Below are positions 17,647 to 25,423 of a DNA stretch of 64,000 nt, piece after piece. The notes under the pieces are model-generated. The model was not told the DNA's origin and did no database searches. It was given only the letters and a program-made list of their open reading frames with translations. The position numbers were made by a program, and so were the translations under genes. Source of the stretch: Noviherbaspirillum saxi (GTDB lineage Bacteria; Pseudomonadota; Gammaproteobacteria; Burkholderiales; Burkholderiaceae_D); the NCBI RefSeq assembly GCF_003591035.1, contig NZ_QYUO01000001.1:1364001-1428000 (forward strand), read 5' to 3'. Every line of letters starts with the position of its first letter. The first letter of the stretch is position 1.

Positions 17647-18627
17647 TCAAATTACGAAGATGGACGAGCCGGTCGTCTTGCGGGCTTCCAGGTCGCGGTG
17701 CGCCTGCACGGCATCTTCCAGTGCGTAGCGCTGGTTGATCTCGATCTTGATGCGACCTGCTGCGACGTGGCCGAAGATTTCGCCGGCGAGATCGGCCTTC
17801 TCTGCCGGGTCGGCAATGTAGTCCGCCAGCGCGGGACGGGTCAGGTAAAGCGAACCCTTCATCGCCAGCAGTTGCGGATCGAACGGAGGGATGGTGCCGG
17901 AAGCGGTGCCGACGCAGACCATTGTGCCGCGTCGCTTGAGCGAGTCCAGCGACGCCATGAAGGTGTTCTTGCCGACGCTGTCGAACACGACATTGACGCC
18001 GACGCCGTTGGTCAGCTCACGGGCGCGCTTGGCGACGTCTTCATGGCTGTAGTTGATGATTTCGTCGCAACCGTGGGCGCGCGCGACGGCTGCCTTTTCC
18101 TCGGTAGAGACGGTGCCGATCACGCGCAGGCCGAGAATCTTGGCCCATTGCGAAACAATCAGGCCGACGCCGCCGGCGGCAGCATGCAGCAGGATGGTGT
18201 CGCCAGCCTTGAAATTGACAATACGGCGCATCAGGTAGGCCGACGTCAGGCCGCGCATGGTCATGGCGGCGGCGGTTTCGCAGCTAATCTCGGCGGACAG
18301 TTTGATCAGCGGCGCTGCCGGAATCAGGCGCACGGTGCTGTAGGCGCCCAAGGTGTTCAGGAAGCCGGTGTAGGTCACGCGATCGCCGACGGCGACATTG
18401 GTCACGCCCGGGCAGATGGCTTCGACGACGCCCGATGCTTCGACGCCCATACCGTTGGGCAGCGGAATCGGATAGGTGCCGTTGCGGAAATAGGTGTCGG
18501 CGAAGTTAAGGCCGACAGCCGCGTGACGCAGGCGGACCTGGCCTTCACCGGGTTCGCCGACATTGACGTCCTCGACACGCAGAACCTCGGGGGCGCCGGC
18601 TTCATAGAAGCGAACTGCTTTTTCCAA
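17647..18627 (-). CDS. NAD(P)H:quinone oxidoreductase, zeta-crystallin-like MDR
   Basis: A 326-residue zinc-free medium-chain dehydrogenase/reductase. The nucleotide-binding loop is HAAAGGVGLIVSQWAK, and the N-terminal GroES-like part includes GVEASGVVEAI. There is no structural or catalytic zinc ligand cluster. The start is a TTG at 18627, with AAGGAGAG at ideal spacing. The long N-terminal extension available from 18798 is rich in Ser/Thr/Arg, unlike the family, and is rejected. It is the first gene of the minus-strand catabolic cluster. Confidence 0.88.
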   Translation of the reverse strand: MEKAVRFYEAGAPEVLRVEDVNVGEPGEGQVRLRHAAVGLNFADTYFRNGTYPIPLPNGMGVEASGVVEAICPGVTNVAVGDRVTYTGFLNTLGAYSTVRLIPAAPLIKLSAEISCETAAAMTMRGLTSAYLMRRIVNFKAGDTILLHAAAGGVGLIVSQWAKILGLRVIGTVSTEEKAAVARAHGCDEIINYSHEDVAKRARELTNGVGVNVVFDSVGKNTFMASLDSLKRRGTMVCVGTASGTIPPFDPQLLAMKGSLYLTRPALADYIADPAEKADLAGEIFGHVAAGRIKIEINQRYALEDAVQAHRDLEARKTTGSSIFVI

Positions 18628-18697
18628 AATACTCTCCTTGAATTTCGATAATGTGTTTATAGGGTCAAGCGCGTCAGTGCTTTGCTCAGTGCTTTGC

Positions 18698-19675
18698 TCA
18701 TTGCTTTGATGACGCAGCAAGATCCACGATTCGCGCATATAGCCGTAGGAATTCGACATCCGTATCGGCGTCGAAGTGCGGGTCTTTGTTCTCCGCAAAC
18801 GCGCTGTCGATCTCGCGCCAATCCTCCTCCGTCAGATAGCGCTGCGCCGCCGGGAGGATGACGCCTTCCTCGCGCCCCATGTGTTCCCAGGTGAATTTCG
18901 CGTAAGCCGATACCGCCGCTTCCACGTCACCGACGGCGGCGCTACCGGCGGCATACTGGTCAACCAGGCTTGCCAGATCGGCAATCAGCCGTTCGTCCCG
19001 CTCATGCTGGCGTTCGAGCTCGTCCAGTTCGGCATTCAGGGCGGACGTGCGCTCACGCAGTTTGTCGAACAGATATTTCTGTTCCTTCGGATGGTGCAGC
19101 GTCAACGGAAAGGCCTTGATGTAGTGCAGCATGGCTTTCATCCATGCCGCGTCCGCAGCCGACCCTTGCGTCTGCGCGGATGCCAGCATGAAGAGCCAGG
19201 CGTGCAGGACGGCGGCCAGCGAGCGATGCTCATCCTGCAAGATGCCAATCGCCTGCGCTGCCGCAGGCGAACCGGCCGAGGTTGTCACCAGAACCGGGAT
19301 TTCCGTTCCGGCCAGGACTTGCAAGGTTTGCGCCCCTGGCATCACGTCGATGGCGCTACGGCGTCCGTGGGACGCCATGAAGATCAGGTCGCACGCTTTG
19401 TCCCGGGCAGTCGAGACAATGGCGCTATAGGGCGCATCGCTGACAGCGGTTACGGCGGAGCAAGGTATCCCTTGAGCACGCGCCGCGGATTCGGCCTTGG
19501 TCAGCAGTTCCCTTGCGCGGCTCTCGGCCTTGCCTTGCAGCGATGACGCATCACCGGCTTGCGCATGAAAAAACGTAATGCGCGCACCGAGTGATCGAGC
19601 GAACTCGACCGCCTGGCCTGTGGTGACCGTCGACAGGTCAGTATTGTCAATGGGAACGAGCAAGTGACGATACAC
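18698..19675 (-). CDS. Fusion of universal stress protein and hemerythrin HHE domain
   Basis: A 325-residue two-domain protein. Residues 1 to about 134 form a UspA fold (YRHLLVPIDNTDLS at the start, CDLIFMASHGRR, then IPVLVTTSAG). The ATP loop is degenerate: the glycine after HGRR is serine and the G-S pair is G-A. Residues from about 145 form a hemerythrin-like four-helix domain with the expected ligands: LQDEHRSLAAVLH, LHHPKEQKYLF, an HERDE helix and FTWEHMGREEGVILP. Such a fusion could couple oxygen, NO or iron sensing to a stress-protein module. It is divergent from the DsbA gene. Confidence 0.85.
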   Translation of the reverse strand: MYRHLLVPIDNTDLSTVTTGQAVEFARSLGARITFFHAQAGDASSLQGKAESRARELLTKAESAARAQGIPCSAVTAVSDAPYSAIVSTARDKACDLIFMASHGRRSAIDVMPGAQTLQVLAGTEIPVLVTTSAGSPAAAQAIGILQDEHRSLAAVLHAWLFMLASAQTQGSAADAAWMKAMLHYIKAFPLTLHHPKEQKYLFDKLRERTSALNAELDELERQHERDERLIADLASLVDQYAAGSAAVGDVEAAVSAYAKFTWEHMGREEGVILPAAQRYLTEEDWREIDSAFAENKDPHFDADTDVEFLRLYARIVDLAASSKQ

Positions 19676-20013
19676 GCAGACTCCTACAATGACGATTGCG
19701 AGCGACTGTTGTCATCTCTCTACTTCCACCATAATCTCGCCAATCGGGCAGGGCGGTGGCAGCCTGCAAGCGGGCGTATTCGATTGCAGGCAGTGCGTCA
19801 TCCGGCTCTCTTGGTGTTGAAATTGGTGTTGAGGGGATGCTAGTGCATGGCACTGGGTAACCCCCCCCTCTAGACAGGGGGGGCTGGCTGCCTTGGGGGG
19901 TTACGTTTGGACAAGTTTTGCGGGATTTCGCGTCGGCCCGCCCCCTCTTGACGGGTGGGAGGCGGCCCTGCTGCGTCAACTACCATAACAGCCCGCAAAC
20001 GAGAGTAGATTCC
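19676..20013. other. Divergent intergenic region with G/C-tract hairpins
   Basis: There is no gene in these 338 bases, which should contain the promoters of the UspA-hemerythrin gene (minus) and the DsbA-like gene (plus). A 10-bp inverted repeat, GTAACCCCCC at 19857-19866 and GGGGGGTTAC at 19895-19904, encloses a competing stem formed by C and G tracts around CTCTAGACAG. A tandem TTGGTGTTGA repeat is at 19811-19832. The two stems are mutually exclusive, so a regulatory switch is possible, but G/C tracts alone may explain the pairing. Confidence 0.4.
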
Positions 20014-20700
20014 GTGAACACTTCCAATCACAGCCCGACATCCGAAGGCGCCGCGCCTTCGCTGGTGATCGAATATTTCTTCGATTTCGTCTGCCCCTGG
20101 TGCCTTATCGGCAAACGCCACTTGCGCATCGCCATGATCCTGCTGGCGGATCTGCGGCCGGATGTGCAGGTGCGCGTGTTGTGGCGCTCACATCAATTGC
20201 TGCCCGACATACCGCCGGGAGGAGTGTCCTATCAACCCTTTTATATTGCGCGCCTTGGCAGTGCCGAAGCGGTGGTGCGGCGGCGCGCAGAGGTCCAGCA
20301 GGCTGGCAATCCCGCCGGCATCCAGTTCGCCTTCGAGCGCATCGAGGTGATGCCGAACACGGTGGCAGCACACAATCTGAGCACCTGGGCGGCCGAGAAT
20401 GGCACCGAAGCGCAGCAGTCGGCGCTGATCGAAAGCTTGTTTGCCGCGTATTTCATGATTGGCGAGGACATCGGCGATCCCTCCGTACTGCAACGGCGTG
20501 CCCTGGCATGCGGGCTGGAGGCCGAGGGCTTGCAGAAGCACCTGGCGGATTCAGACGAACAAAATGGAATCATGCGCTCGCCGCAGGCCGATTACGTCAG
20601 CGGCGTGCCGTTCTTTGTATTTAACGGAAAACATGCGATCTCCGGCGCATATCCGCCCGAGACGCTCGTGCAAGTCATGCTGCAATCAATCCAGGGCTGA
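20014..20700 (+). CDS. DsbA-family oxidoreductase, FrnE/HCCA-isomerase-like
   Basis: A 228-residue thioredoxin-fold protein with an inserted helical domain. The active-site motif CPWC is at residues 27-30 in FFDFVCPWCLIGKRHL. The cis-Pro loop is GVPFFVFNGKHAISGA, close to the FrnE family of cytosolic thiol oxidoreductases; no signal peptide is seen. The GTG at 20014 is preceded by GAGAG and gives a normal N-terminus; an open frame continues upstream to 19918 through non-coding hairpin sequence and is rejected. It is followed after 2 bp by a Rieske ferredoxin gene. Confidence 0.85.
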   Translation: MNTSNHSPTSEGAAPSLVIEYFFDFVCPWCLIGKRHLRIAMILLADLRPDVQVRVLWRSHQLLPDIPPGGVSYQPFYIARLGSAEAVVRRRAEVQQAGNPAGIQFAFERIEVMPNTVAAHNLSTWAAENGTEAQQSALIESLFAAYFMIGEDIGDPSVLQRRALACGLEAEGLQKHLADSDEQNGIMRSPQADYVSGVPFFVFNGKHAISGAYPPETLVQVMLQSIQG

Positions 20701-20702
20701 GA

Positions 20703-21032
20703 ATGTCACGTCAGATACCAGTCGGAGCTGTTGATGAACTCGCACCAGGTCAGCGCAAGCTGGCCTTCGTCGATGGCCGCAGCATCGTCCTGTTCAACAT
20801 CGGCGGCACGATCCGCGCCATAGACAACTCCTGCCCGCATAACGGTGCTTCGCTTGCGAGCGGCAAGCTCGACGGCAACATGCTGAGTTGCCCGGCCCAT
20901 GGGTTGCGCTTCGACCTGACGAGCGGCTGCACGCCGGGGGCACATCCGCTGTGCCTCACCAGCTTCCCGGTCCGGGAAGTGGAGGGCAGGCTGCTTGTGG
21001 AACTTGAGGATGCGTCAGCGAATCCCCGGTGA
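20703..21032 (+). CDS. Rieske [2Fe-2S] ferredoxin
   Basis: A 109-residue stand-alone Rieske protein. The cluster ligands are C44 and H46 (SCPHNGAS) and C63 and H66 (LSCPAHGLRF), in the C-x-H ... C-x2-H pattern. The rest is the small beta-sandwich of NirD/BphF-like ferredoxins. There is no membrane segment or Tat signal, so it is a cytosolic electron carrier. It starts 2 bp after the DsbA-like gene and is co-transcribed with it. No partner oxygenase is adjacent, so the redox partner is unknown. Confidence 0.9.
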   Translation: MSRQIPVGAVDELAPGQRKLAFVDGRSIVLFNIGGTIRAIDNSCPHNGASLASGKLDGNMLSCPAHGLRFDLTSGCTPGAHPLCLTSFPVREVEGRLLVELEDASANPR

Positions 21033-21040
21033 GGAAAAGA

Positions 21041-21096
21041 GCGAACGCCGCGTTCACCGGCCCGCGTGCGGGTCAGTGTGCAACAAATAGTTAGGA
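21041..21096 (-). other. attC-like recombination site downstream of cassette gene
   Basis: Read on the minus strand, the site begins with CCTAAC (R'-like box), then has an L-box-like TTGCACACTGACC, a central stem CCCGC-ac-GCGGG and an ending GGTGAACGCGGCGTTCG. The order matches integron attC sites; the final core would be GTTAG in a functional site and reads GTTCG here. It lies 87 bp after the stop of the cassette gene and touches the end of the Rieske gene. The assignment is by pattern only and was not tested with a covariance model. Confidence 0.5.
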
Positions 21097-21183
21097 AAAA
21101 TCCGTTTGCACGGCACTCAGTAGTCGGTAAATAAGACGACATACACCAGTCTTTCTCCCAGGAGCTGGACTAACTTTGTCGCC

Positions 21184-21750
21184 TTAGTTGGCGACGTCTG
21201 AGTAAACGTCTCCTTCGGAACTAGCATCCACACGCTTTGCGCCGAATATCAACGAAAGCTGTGGAACGAAGTCTTCTACTATTTCGCGGTATAAATCCAA
21301 TTTTCTAAATTCCGCGAGTTTCTCATCCGATCTGTATTCAGGGCAAATGATACGCATCCAAGCTTCCGTAAGCGCAGCGAAGGTGAGCTTCGCCTTGCGG
21401 TTGATATAGCAAAAGTTCGTCAAAAAATTCTGAAGCCTCAATCGTCCCTCTTCGCTGTCTAGCGAAAAGACCGAGCTACGCGAAAGGTTATGAACGATAA
21501 AGTTTCGCCGTTCGATGTAATCCTTCATGAAGTCGTCAAACGATGCGGCGAGACCAATCTTTTCCCTAATTAAGGTGAGAAACTGACCAAGCATCTTTTT
21601 GGCGTAAATTTTCTGAAGGTGCTCAAGGGATTCCGCGATTGACAGTCCGCAAATGACAGACATTGCCAAGTGCAATGTCGCCTCCGTTTCTTGGGCTTCA
21701 TACACCGCGTACCCAAGAATCAGAATTACATCTTTTTCGCTTGGAGCCAT
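21184..21750 (-). CDS. Hypothetical protein with HEPN-type RxxxxH motif, probable integron cassette gene
   Basis: A 188-residue, mainly helical protein that I do not recognise as a named family. The segment MKDYIERRNFIVHNL contains R82 and H87 in the R-N-x-x-x-H arrangement of HEPN domains, many of which are RNases of toxin-antitoxin or defence systems. Codon use and base composition are clearly more A/T-rich than in flanking genes. It is flanked by two attC-like sites and a truncated integron integrase pointing the other way, the arrangement of a single captured cassette. No antitoxin-like partner is next to it. The HEPN assignment is tentative; the open frame is convincing. Confidence 0.7.
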   Translation of the reverse strand: MAPSEKDVILILGYAVYEAQETEATLHLAMSVICGLSIAESLEHLQKIYAKKMLGQFLTLIREKIGLAASFDDFMKDYIERRNFIVHNLSRSSVFSLDSEEGRLRLQNFLTNFCYINRKAKLTFAALTEAWMRIICPEYRSDEKLAEFRKLDLYREIVEDFVPQLSLIFGAKRVDASSEGDVYSDVAN

Positions 21751-21756
21751 TTCGAC

Positions 21757-21822
21757 GACTAGCGAATAGATTAACCGGCGACGACGCGAAGCGTTGGTGC
21801 CCGCATTGAACCGCTAGTTAGA
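21757..21822 (-). other. attC-like recombination site between intI remnant and cassette gene
   Basis: On the minus strand the site reads TCTAAC, TAGCGG, TTCAA, a GC-rich stem with CGCTTCGCG in the loop region, then GCCGGTTAATC and TTCGCTAGTC. This follows the 1L-2L-loop-2R-1R order of attC. The outer arms ACTAGCG (21758-21764) and CGCTAGT (21812-21818) pair perfectly over 7 bp. The 1R core would be GTTAGTC and reads GCTAGTC. It ends 6 bp before the cassette gene start, so it belongs to a lost preceding cassette or is a modified cassette junction. Confidence 0.55.
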
Positions 21823-21939
21823 AATTCGCCGCAATGGTGTGAATTTTCAAACATCATCTTTGCCTCGATTTATCATTAGCGATTTCGGTTTGGAAAGTTC
21901 GCAGAATTCTTCAGCTGAATACTCCGCGCCAGTTAAGGC

Positions 21940-22140
21940 TCGTCCGACACGCTATCAAACCGCCCACCGAAGCTCCTCGAACAGCTACGCCGATGTGTCC
22001 GGGACAAGCACTACAGCGTCAGTACCGAGCGAACCTATGTCTATGGGGCAAGATGGTACATCCGCTTTCATGGCCTGCGCCATCCCACCGGTATGGCAGC
22101 GGATGAGATTCGCACCTTTTTGGCCTACCTGAACAACTAG
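21940..22140 (+). pseudogene. intI: Integron integrase (IntI) N-terminal fragment
   Basis: The frame encodes SSDTLSNRPPKLLEQLRRCV, then RDKHYSVSTERTYVYGARWY, then IRFHGLRHPTGMAADEI and FLAYLNN followed by TAG. This is the SAM-like N-terminal domain of integron integrases (pattern L-x-Q-x-R-x5-HYS-x-R/S-TE-x-x-YV-x8-F-I-x-FHG-x-RHP). The whole catalytic domain with the R-H-R-Y residues is missing, so no active enzyme is made. No start codon is obvious upstream. Its direction is opposite to the cassette gene, as in integrons. Confidence 0.75.
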
Positions 22141-22148
22141 CGCCAGAT

Positions 22149-22220
22149 CGCAGTTTGAGGCTCAGTGCAAGGATTCTGCCGCGCTGCTCGGCGGCGAATG
22201 CGGCGTTGCCGATGCTCGCC
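22149..22220 (+). repeat. Partial copy of the 34820-34991 inverted-repeat element
   Basis: Bases 22149-22220 match the left part of the element at 34820-34991: the terminal repeat CGCAGTTTGAGGCTCAGTG is followed by TTCTGCCGCGCTGCTCGG and GCGGCGTTGCCGATGCTCGC. About 85% of positions agree by eye over some 70 bp. The right part and the right terminal repeat are missing. It lies 8 bp after the intI remnant stop and may mark the breakpoint that truncated intI. Confidence 0.7.
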
Positions 22221-22657
22221 AAGCCTCTGGTGCTATGGGGCAAGAAGGGCGAACGCATGACTTCCGTTCAACAGGTGGGCAGGTGGTTCGTATCGACCGT
22301 AAGTTGTATCTGCGTGTGGCGAACAGCGAAGAGGTGCGCCGGATCTACAAGATCGGTGAGTATTACAACAGCGTTGATGAAACCTTGAGTGCGCTTGGTT
22401 ATTAACCGAACCGCAAGCCTGGACAGCGGGGATTCAAGATCGCGGCGTCGCGGGGGCGCACTGCTGCTCACAGGGAAGGAGGCCGGATGCCCCCCGAGAT
22501 AGGGGGGGAAAGACACCAGATTGCATTTATGCTCTTACCGTCCGAAAATGGGACACGAGGAACAGGTGTGACACCGGGGCAAGGAACGGCCGAAGGCAGC
22601 GAGCCTGCCCCTTTTCGGCGATATTCGGTAGAACGTTCCTCTCGGGGGATCAACCTG
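22221..22657. other. Unassigned region before the LuxR gene, with a short open frame
   Basis: Apart from the repeat copy, these 437 bases hold no recognised gene. A plus-strand frame ending at 22405 gives a plausible peptide tail (VVRIDRKLYLRVANSEEVRR, then IYKIGEYYNSVDETLSALGY). It may be the 3' end of a gene whose front has been lost; the family is not recognised. The rest is the probable leader and promoter of the LuxR regulator. Confidence 0.4.
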
Positions 22658-25345
22658 ATGACTTCCACAGCAAGCAACAACGCATTCCAATACGCCGAGC
22701 TTGTTCTCAGCACGACGCCTCCGCGCGCGTCGCGGCATCAGCTCGCCCGACCGCGGCTGAGCCTGGAGGACAACAGGTTTCGCGAGCACTCGATTATCGT
22801 CGTGCAAGCCCCGCCGGGTTTTGGCAAGACCTCGCTGCTCGGCCAGTGGCGGCGCGAATATCTGGAGCACGGCGCTGCGGTGGCGTGGGTAATCGCCGAC
22901 GGCAGCGATGATCCGCAACGATTCTTGCATTGCCTCGTGCTTGCCGTTCGAGCCGGTTGCGGCCGGCCGGCGTTTGGCCGGCATCTGCTGGAAGGCTCAG
23001 GTACCAAGCTCGGTGAGCTGGAAGGGATGACGGCATGGCTGATCGAGGTGAGCCAAAGTTCGCTCAACCTGGTCCTGGTCGTAGACGAGGCCGAGCGCTT
23101 GTCGCCTGCCAATCTTTCCACATTAACCTATCTCCTGCATAACGCCCCACCCAACCTGCGCATTATTGTCGGTGCCCGCAGCGGAATCGACACGACCGTC
23201 GTGGATCTTCTGAACTATGGGCAGTGCCTGTTGCTCGGGCCCGAAGATCTGCGTTTCCATATCGATGAGACCATTGCCCTCGTGCGCAATCGTTTCGGCT
23301 CCAGGATCGATGCCGACACGGCTGCGCGCTTGCATGAAGTCGCGGATGGCTGGCCTCTCGGACTGCAGATCGTGCTGGCGGCAATGGAACGCACTAACGA
23401 CGCACGTTTGGCCATTGCATCGGTGACATCGGGTATCGGAGGGAAGGGCGACAACTTCGTCGGAGGATTACTTTCGAACCTGGCGAGTGAGGATGCGGAT
23501 TTTCTTGTGCGGATTTCCGTGGTCGATGTCATTCACCCGGATTTGTGCCGGGCGCTGACGGGGCTTGAGGGCGCGCCGCAAATGCTGGCGCGCCTGGTTC
23601 GCGATACGCCGGTATTCGTTGCCGGCGATGATAGCGAGTGGGTGCGCCTGCACAATCTGGCCCGTGACGCGCTGCGCTCGCGTCTTGCGACATTGCCGGA
23701 AGCACAGCGGATCGAACTCCATGTGCGCGCCTTCCGCTGGCTGGCCGATCATGGCATGACCCAGGAAGCCGCTCGTCACGCACATTCCGCAGGACAACGC
23801 GAGATTGCATACGATCTGGCCGAGCAATGCCTGTTCGAAGCCATGACCACCCAGGGACACCAGGACACGGTACTTGGCTGGCTTGAACTGTTGCCGGAGA
23901 CCGAGCTGAACAAGCGCCCCCGTTTGCGCCTGGCGGCAGCGTGGGCGCTTGCCCTGAGCGAACGTCCCGCGGAAGCGGAAAACCTCGTGCAGGGCTTGCT
24001 GGCGAACCCCGACGCTGATGCCGCCTTGCGCTATGAATGCGCACTGATCGTCAGCGGTGCGGCTTACTACGCGGATGACCCGGACCGATGCCTGGCGCTG
24101 TTCGAGCCCTGGATGGCATCGCCGCCGCTGCGTGACTCGCGCCTGCTTCAGATGCATGCCAATCGCCTGGGTATCTTGGCGGTCCTGACTGGCGATCCCA
24201 CGAAAGCGCGCCGGCATATCCAAATGGCGGCGAGCGCGAAGAGTGGGGAAACCTATCGCTACGGCGCGCGCTGGAGCTCCTTCATTACCGGCTTCAGCTA
24301 TCTGTGGGAAGGGCAGGTCCTGCTGGCCGAAGAGGTTCTGCGGCCGGCACTGGAGAGTGCCGATGCCACCCTCGGTCGCCGCCACCCTCTGTCCTGCATG
24401 ATCGCCTCCCTGCTGGCCGCTGCCCTGTACGAGAGGGACCGCCTGGACGAAGCGTCCGGACTGCTGGCCAACCGTCTCGACGTCCTGGAACGTGCGGGCA
24501 CACCGGAGACCATCATGCTGGGTTACCGGACGGCGTCGCGTATCGCCTCAGCCAAGGGTATCGAGAATCGTGCCCTTGACCTGCTCGAAGTGTTGAATGC
24601 CGTCGGCGTCGCCCGCGGTTTACCGCGGCTGTGCGTGACCAGCCTTGCAGAACAGATCAGGCTGCATGCCGGGCGCTTTCGTTCCGAAACATGCCGGGCA
24701 CTGGTCCAGCGTGTCGACGAAATCGTCGCCGACAATCTGGCGTCGCATGGCCCTTTGTGGCAGCGCGGGACGCAGTGCTTGCAATGGTTGGCTCACGCCA
24801 ACACTGCCATCGCGGCGCAGGACTGGCAACGCGCATTTGATGCTCTAACGCAAACCGGTCAGCTTGCTGAAACGCTGAAACTGGGCCGCTGGCGCATTGA
24901 AATCATGGCGTTGCGGGCATTCGTCATGGATCGCAAAGGCGAGAAAGCGCGTCCGCTGCTCTTGGAGGCGATGAACCTCGCGCAGACCTTCGGCTTGTCG
25001 AGGGTATTTTTCGATGCCCACCCTGCGCTCGGCGACTTGGTGCAGCGTGTTGCCGAAGACGAAGGGGCGGGAACCAGGATGCCGCGCATCGTCCGCCCAC
25101 CGCTGGAACGCCCACTGTCGACACCGCGTGCAGTGCCAAGCATGGTGCTGACGCCGAAGGAGCGCGAGGTTCTTGAGTATCTGGCACGCAACCTCTCGAA
25201 TAAGGAAATCGCTCAAGCCATGCAGGTGGGCGAGGAAACCGTCAAATGGCATCTGAAAAACCTGTTCCACAAACTCGATGCCGGCACCCGCAAGCATGCG
25301 GTGCGGCGTGCACAGCTTCTCGGATTGCTGGAGGGGCTGGAGTAG
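22658..25345 (+). CDS. MalT-like (LAL-type) LuxR family transcriptional activator
   Basis: An 895-residue STAND-type regulator. The NTPase Walker A is APPGFGKTSLL (G54-T58) and a Walker B-like LVLVVDEAERL follows. A winged-helix-like part and TPR-like helical repeats fill the middle and would sense the inducer. The C-terminal LuxR HTH is LTPKEREVLEYLARNLSNKE through MQVGEETVKWHLKNLF. The ATG at 22658 precedes the conserved region; the frame is open 57 codons further upstream but that part is low complexity. It has no partner operon directly adjacent. A fossil of a very similar HTH lies upstream of the DUF1302 gene (30345-30434), so that cluster may be its target. Confidence 0.88.
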   Translation: MTSTASNNAFQYAELVLSTTPPRASRHQLARPRLSLEDNRFREHSIIVVQAPPGFGKTSLLGQWRREYLEHGAAVAWVIADGSDDPQRFLHCLVLAVRAGCGRPAFGRHLLEGSGTKLGELEGMTAWLIEVSQSSLNLVLVVDEAERLSPANLSTLTYLLHNAPPNLRIIVGARSGIDTTVVDLLNYGQCLLLGPEDLRFHIDETIALVRNRFGSRIDADTAARLHEVADGWPLGLQIVLAAMERTNDARLAIASVTSGIGGKGDNFVGGLLSNLASEDADFLVRISVVDVIHPDLCRALTGLEGAPQMLARLVRDTPVFVAGDDSEWVRLHNLARDALRSRLATLPEAQRIELHVRAFRWLADHGMTQEAARHAHSAGQREIAYDLAEQCLFEAMTTQGHQDTVLGWLELLPETELNKRPRLRLAAAWALALSERPAEAENLVQGLLANPDADAALRYECALIVSGAAYYADDPDRCLALFEPWMASPPLRDSRLLQMHANRLGILAVLTGDPTKARRHIQMAASAKSGETYRYGARWSSFITGFSYLWEGQVLLAEEVLRPALESADATLGRRHPLSCMIASLLAAALYERDRLDEASGLLANRLDVLERAGTPETIMLGYRTASRIASAKGIENRALDLLEVLNAVGVARGLPRLCVTSLAEQIRLHAGRFRSETCRALVQRVDEIVADNLASHGPLWQRGTQCLQWLAHANTAIAAQDWQRAFDALTQTGQLAETLKLGRWRIEIMALRAFVMDRKGEKARPLLLEAMNLAQTFGLSRVFFDAHPALGDLVQRVAEDEGAGTRMPRIVRPPLERPLSTPRAVPSMVLTPKEREVLEYLARNLSNKEIAQAMQVGEETVKWHLKNLFHKLDAGTRKHAVRRAQLLGLLEGLE

Positions 25346-25423
25346 CGCTGTAAGTTATCGTCCCCGCCCCTAAAGCGTTGTAGCATCGAAGAAAGACAGG
25401 ATTTTCTTTCTGACGCAGTAGTA

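Noticed and set aside
21823..21939. A possible attI site between the attC-like site and intI
   Set aside because: The location would fit, but attI sites have little conserved sequence and I found no convincing GTTRRRY core there.
21839..22132. A 97-codon plus-strand frame (Ser/Thr/Ala-rich)
   Set aside because: It overlaps the intI remnant in another frame; the intI frame has the conserved HYS and FHGxRHP pattern and this one has none.
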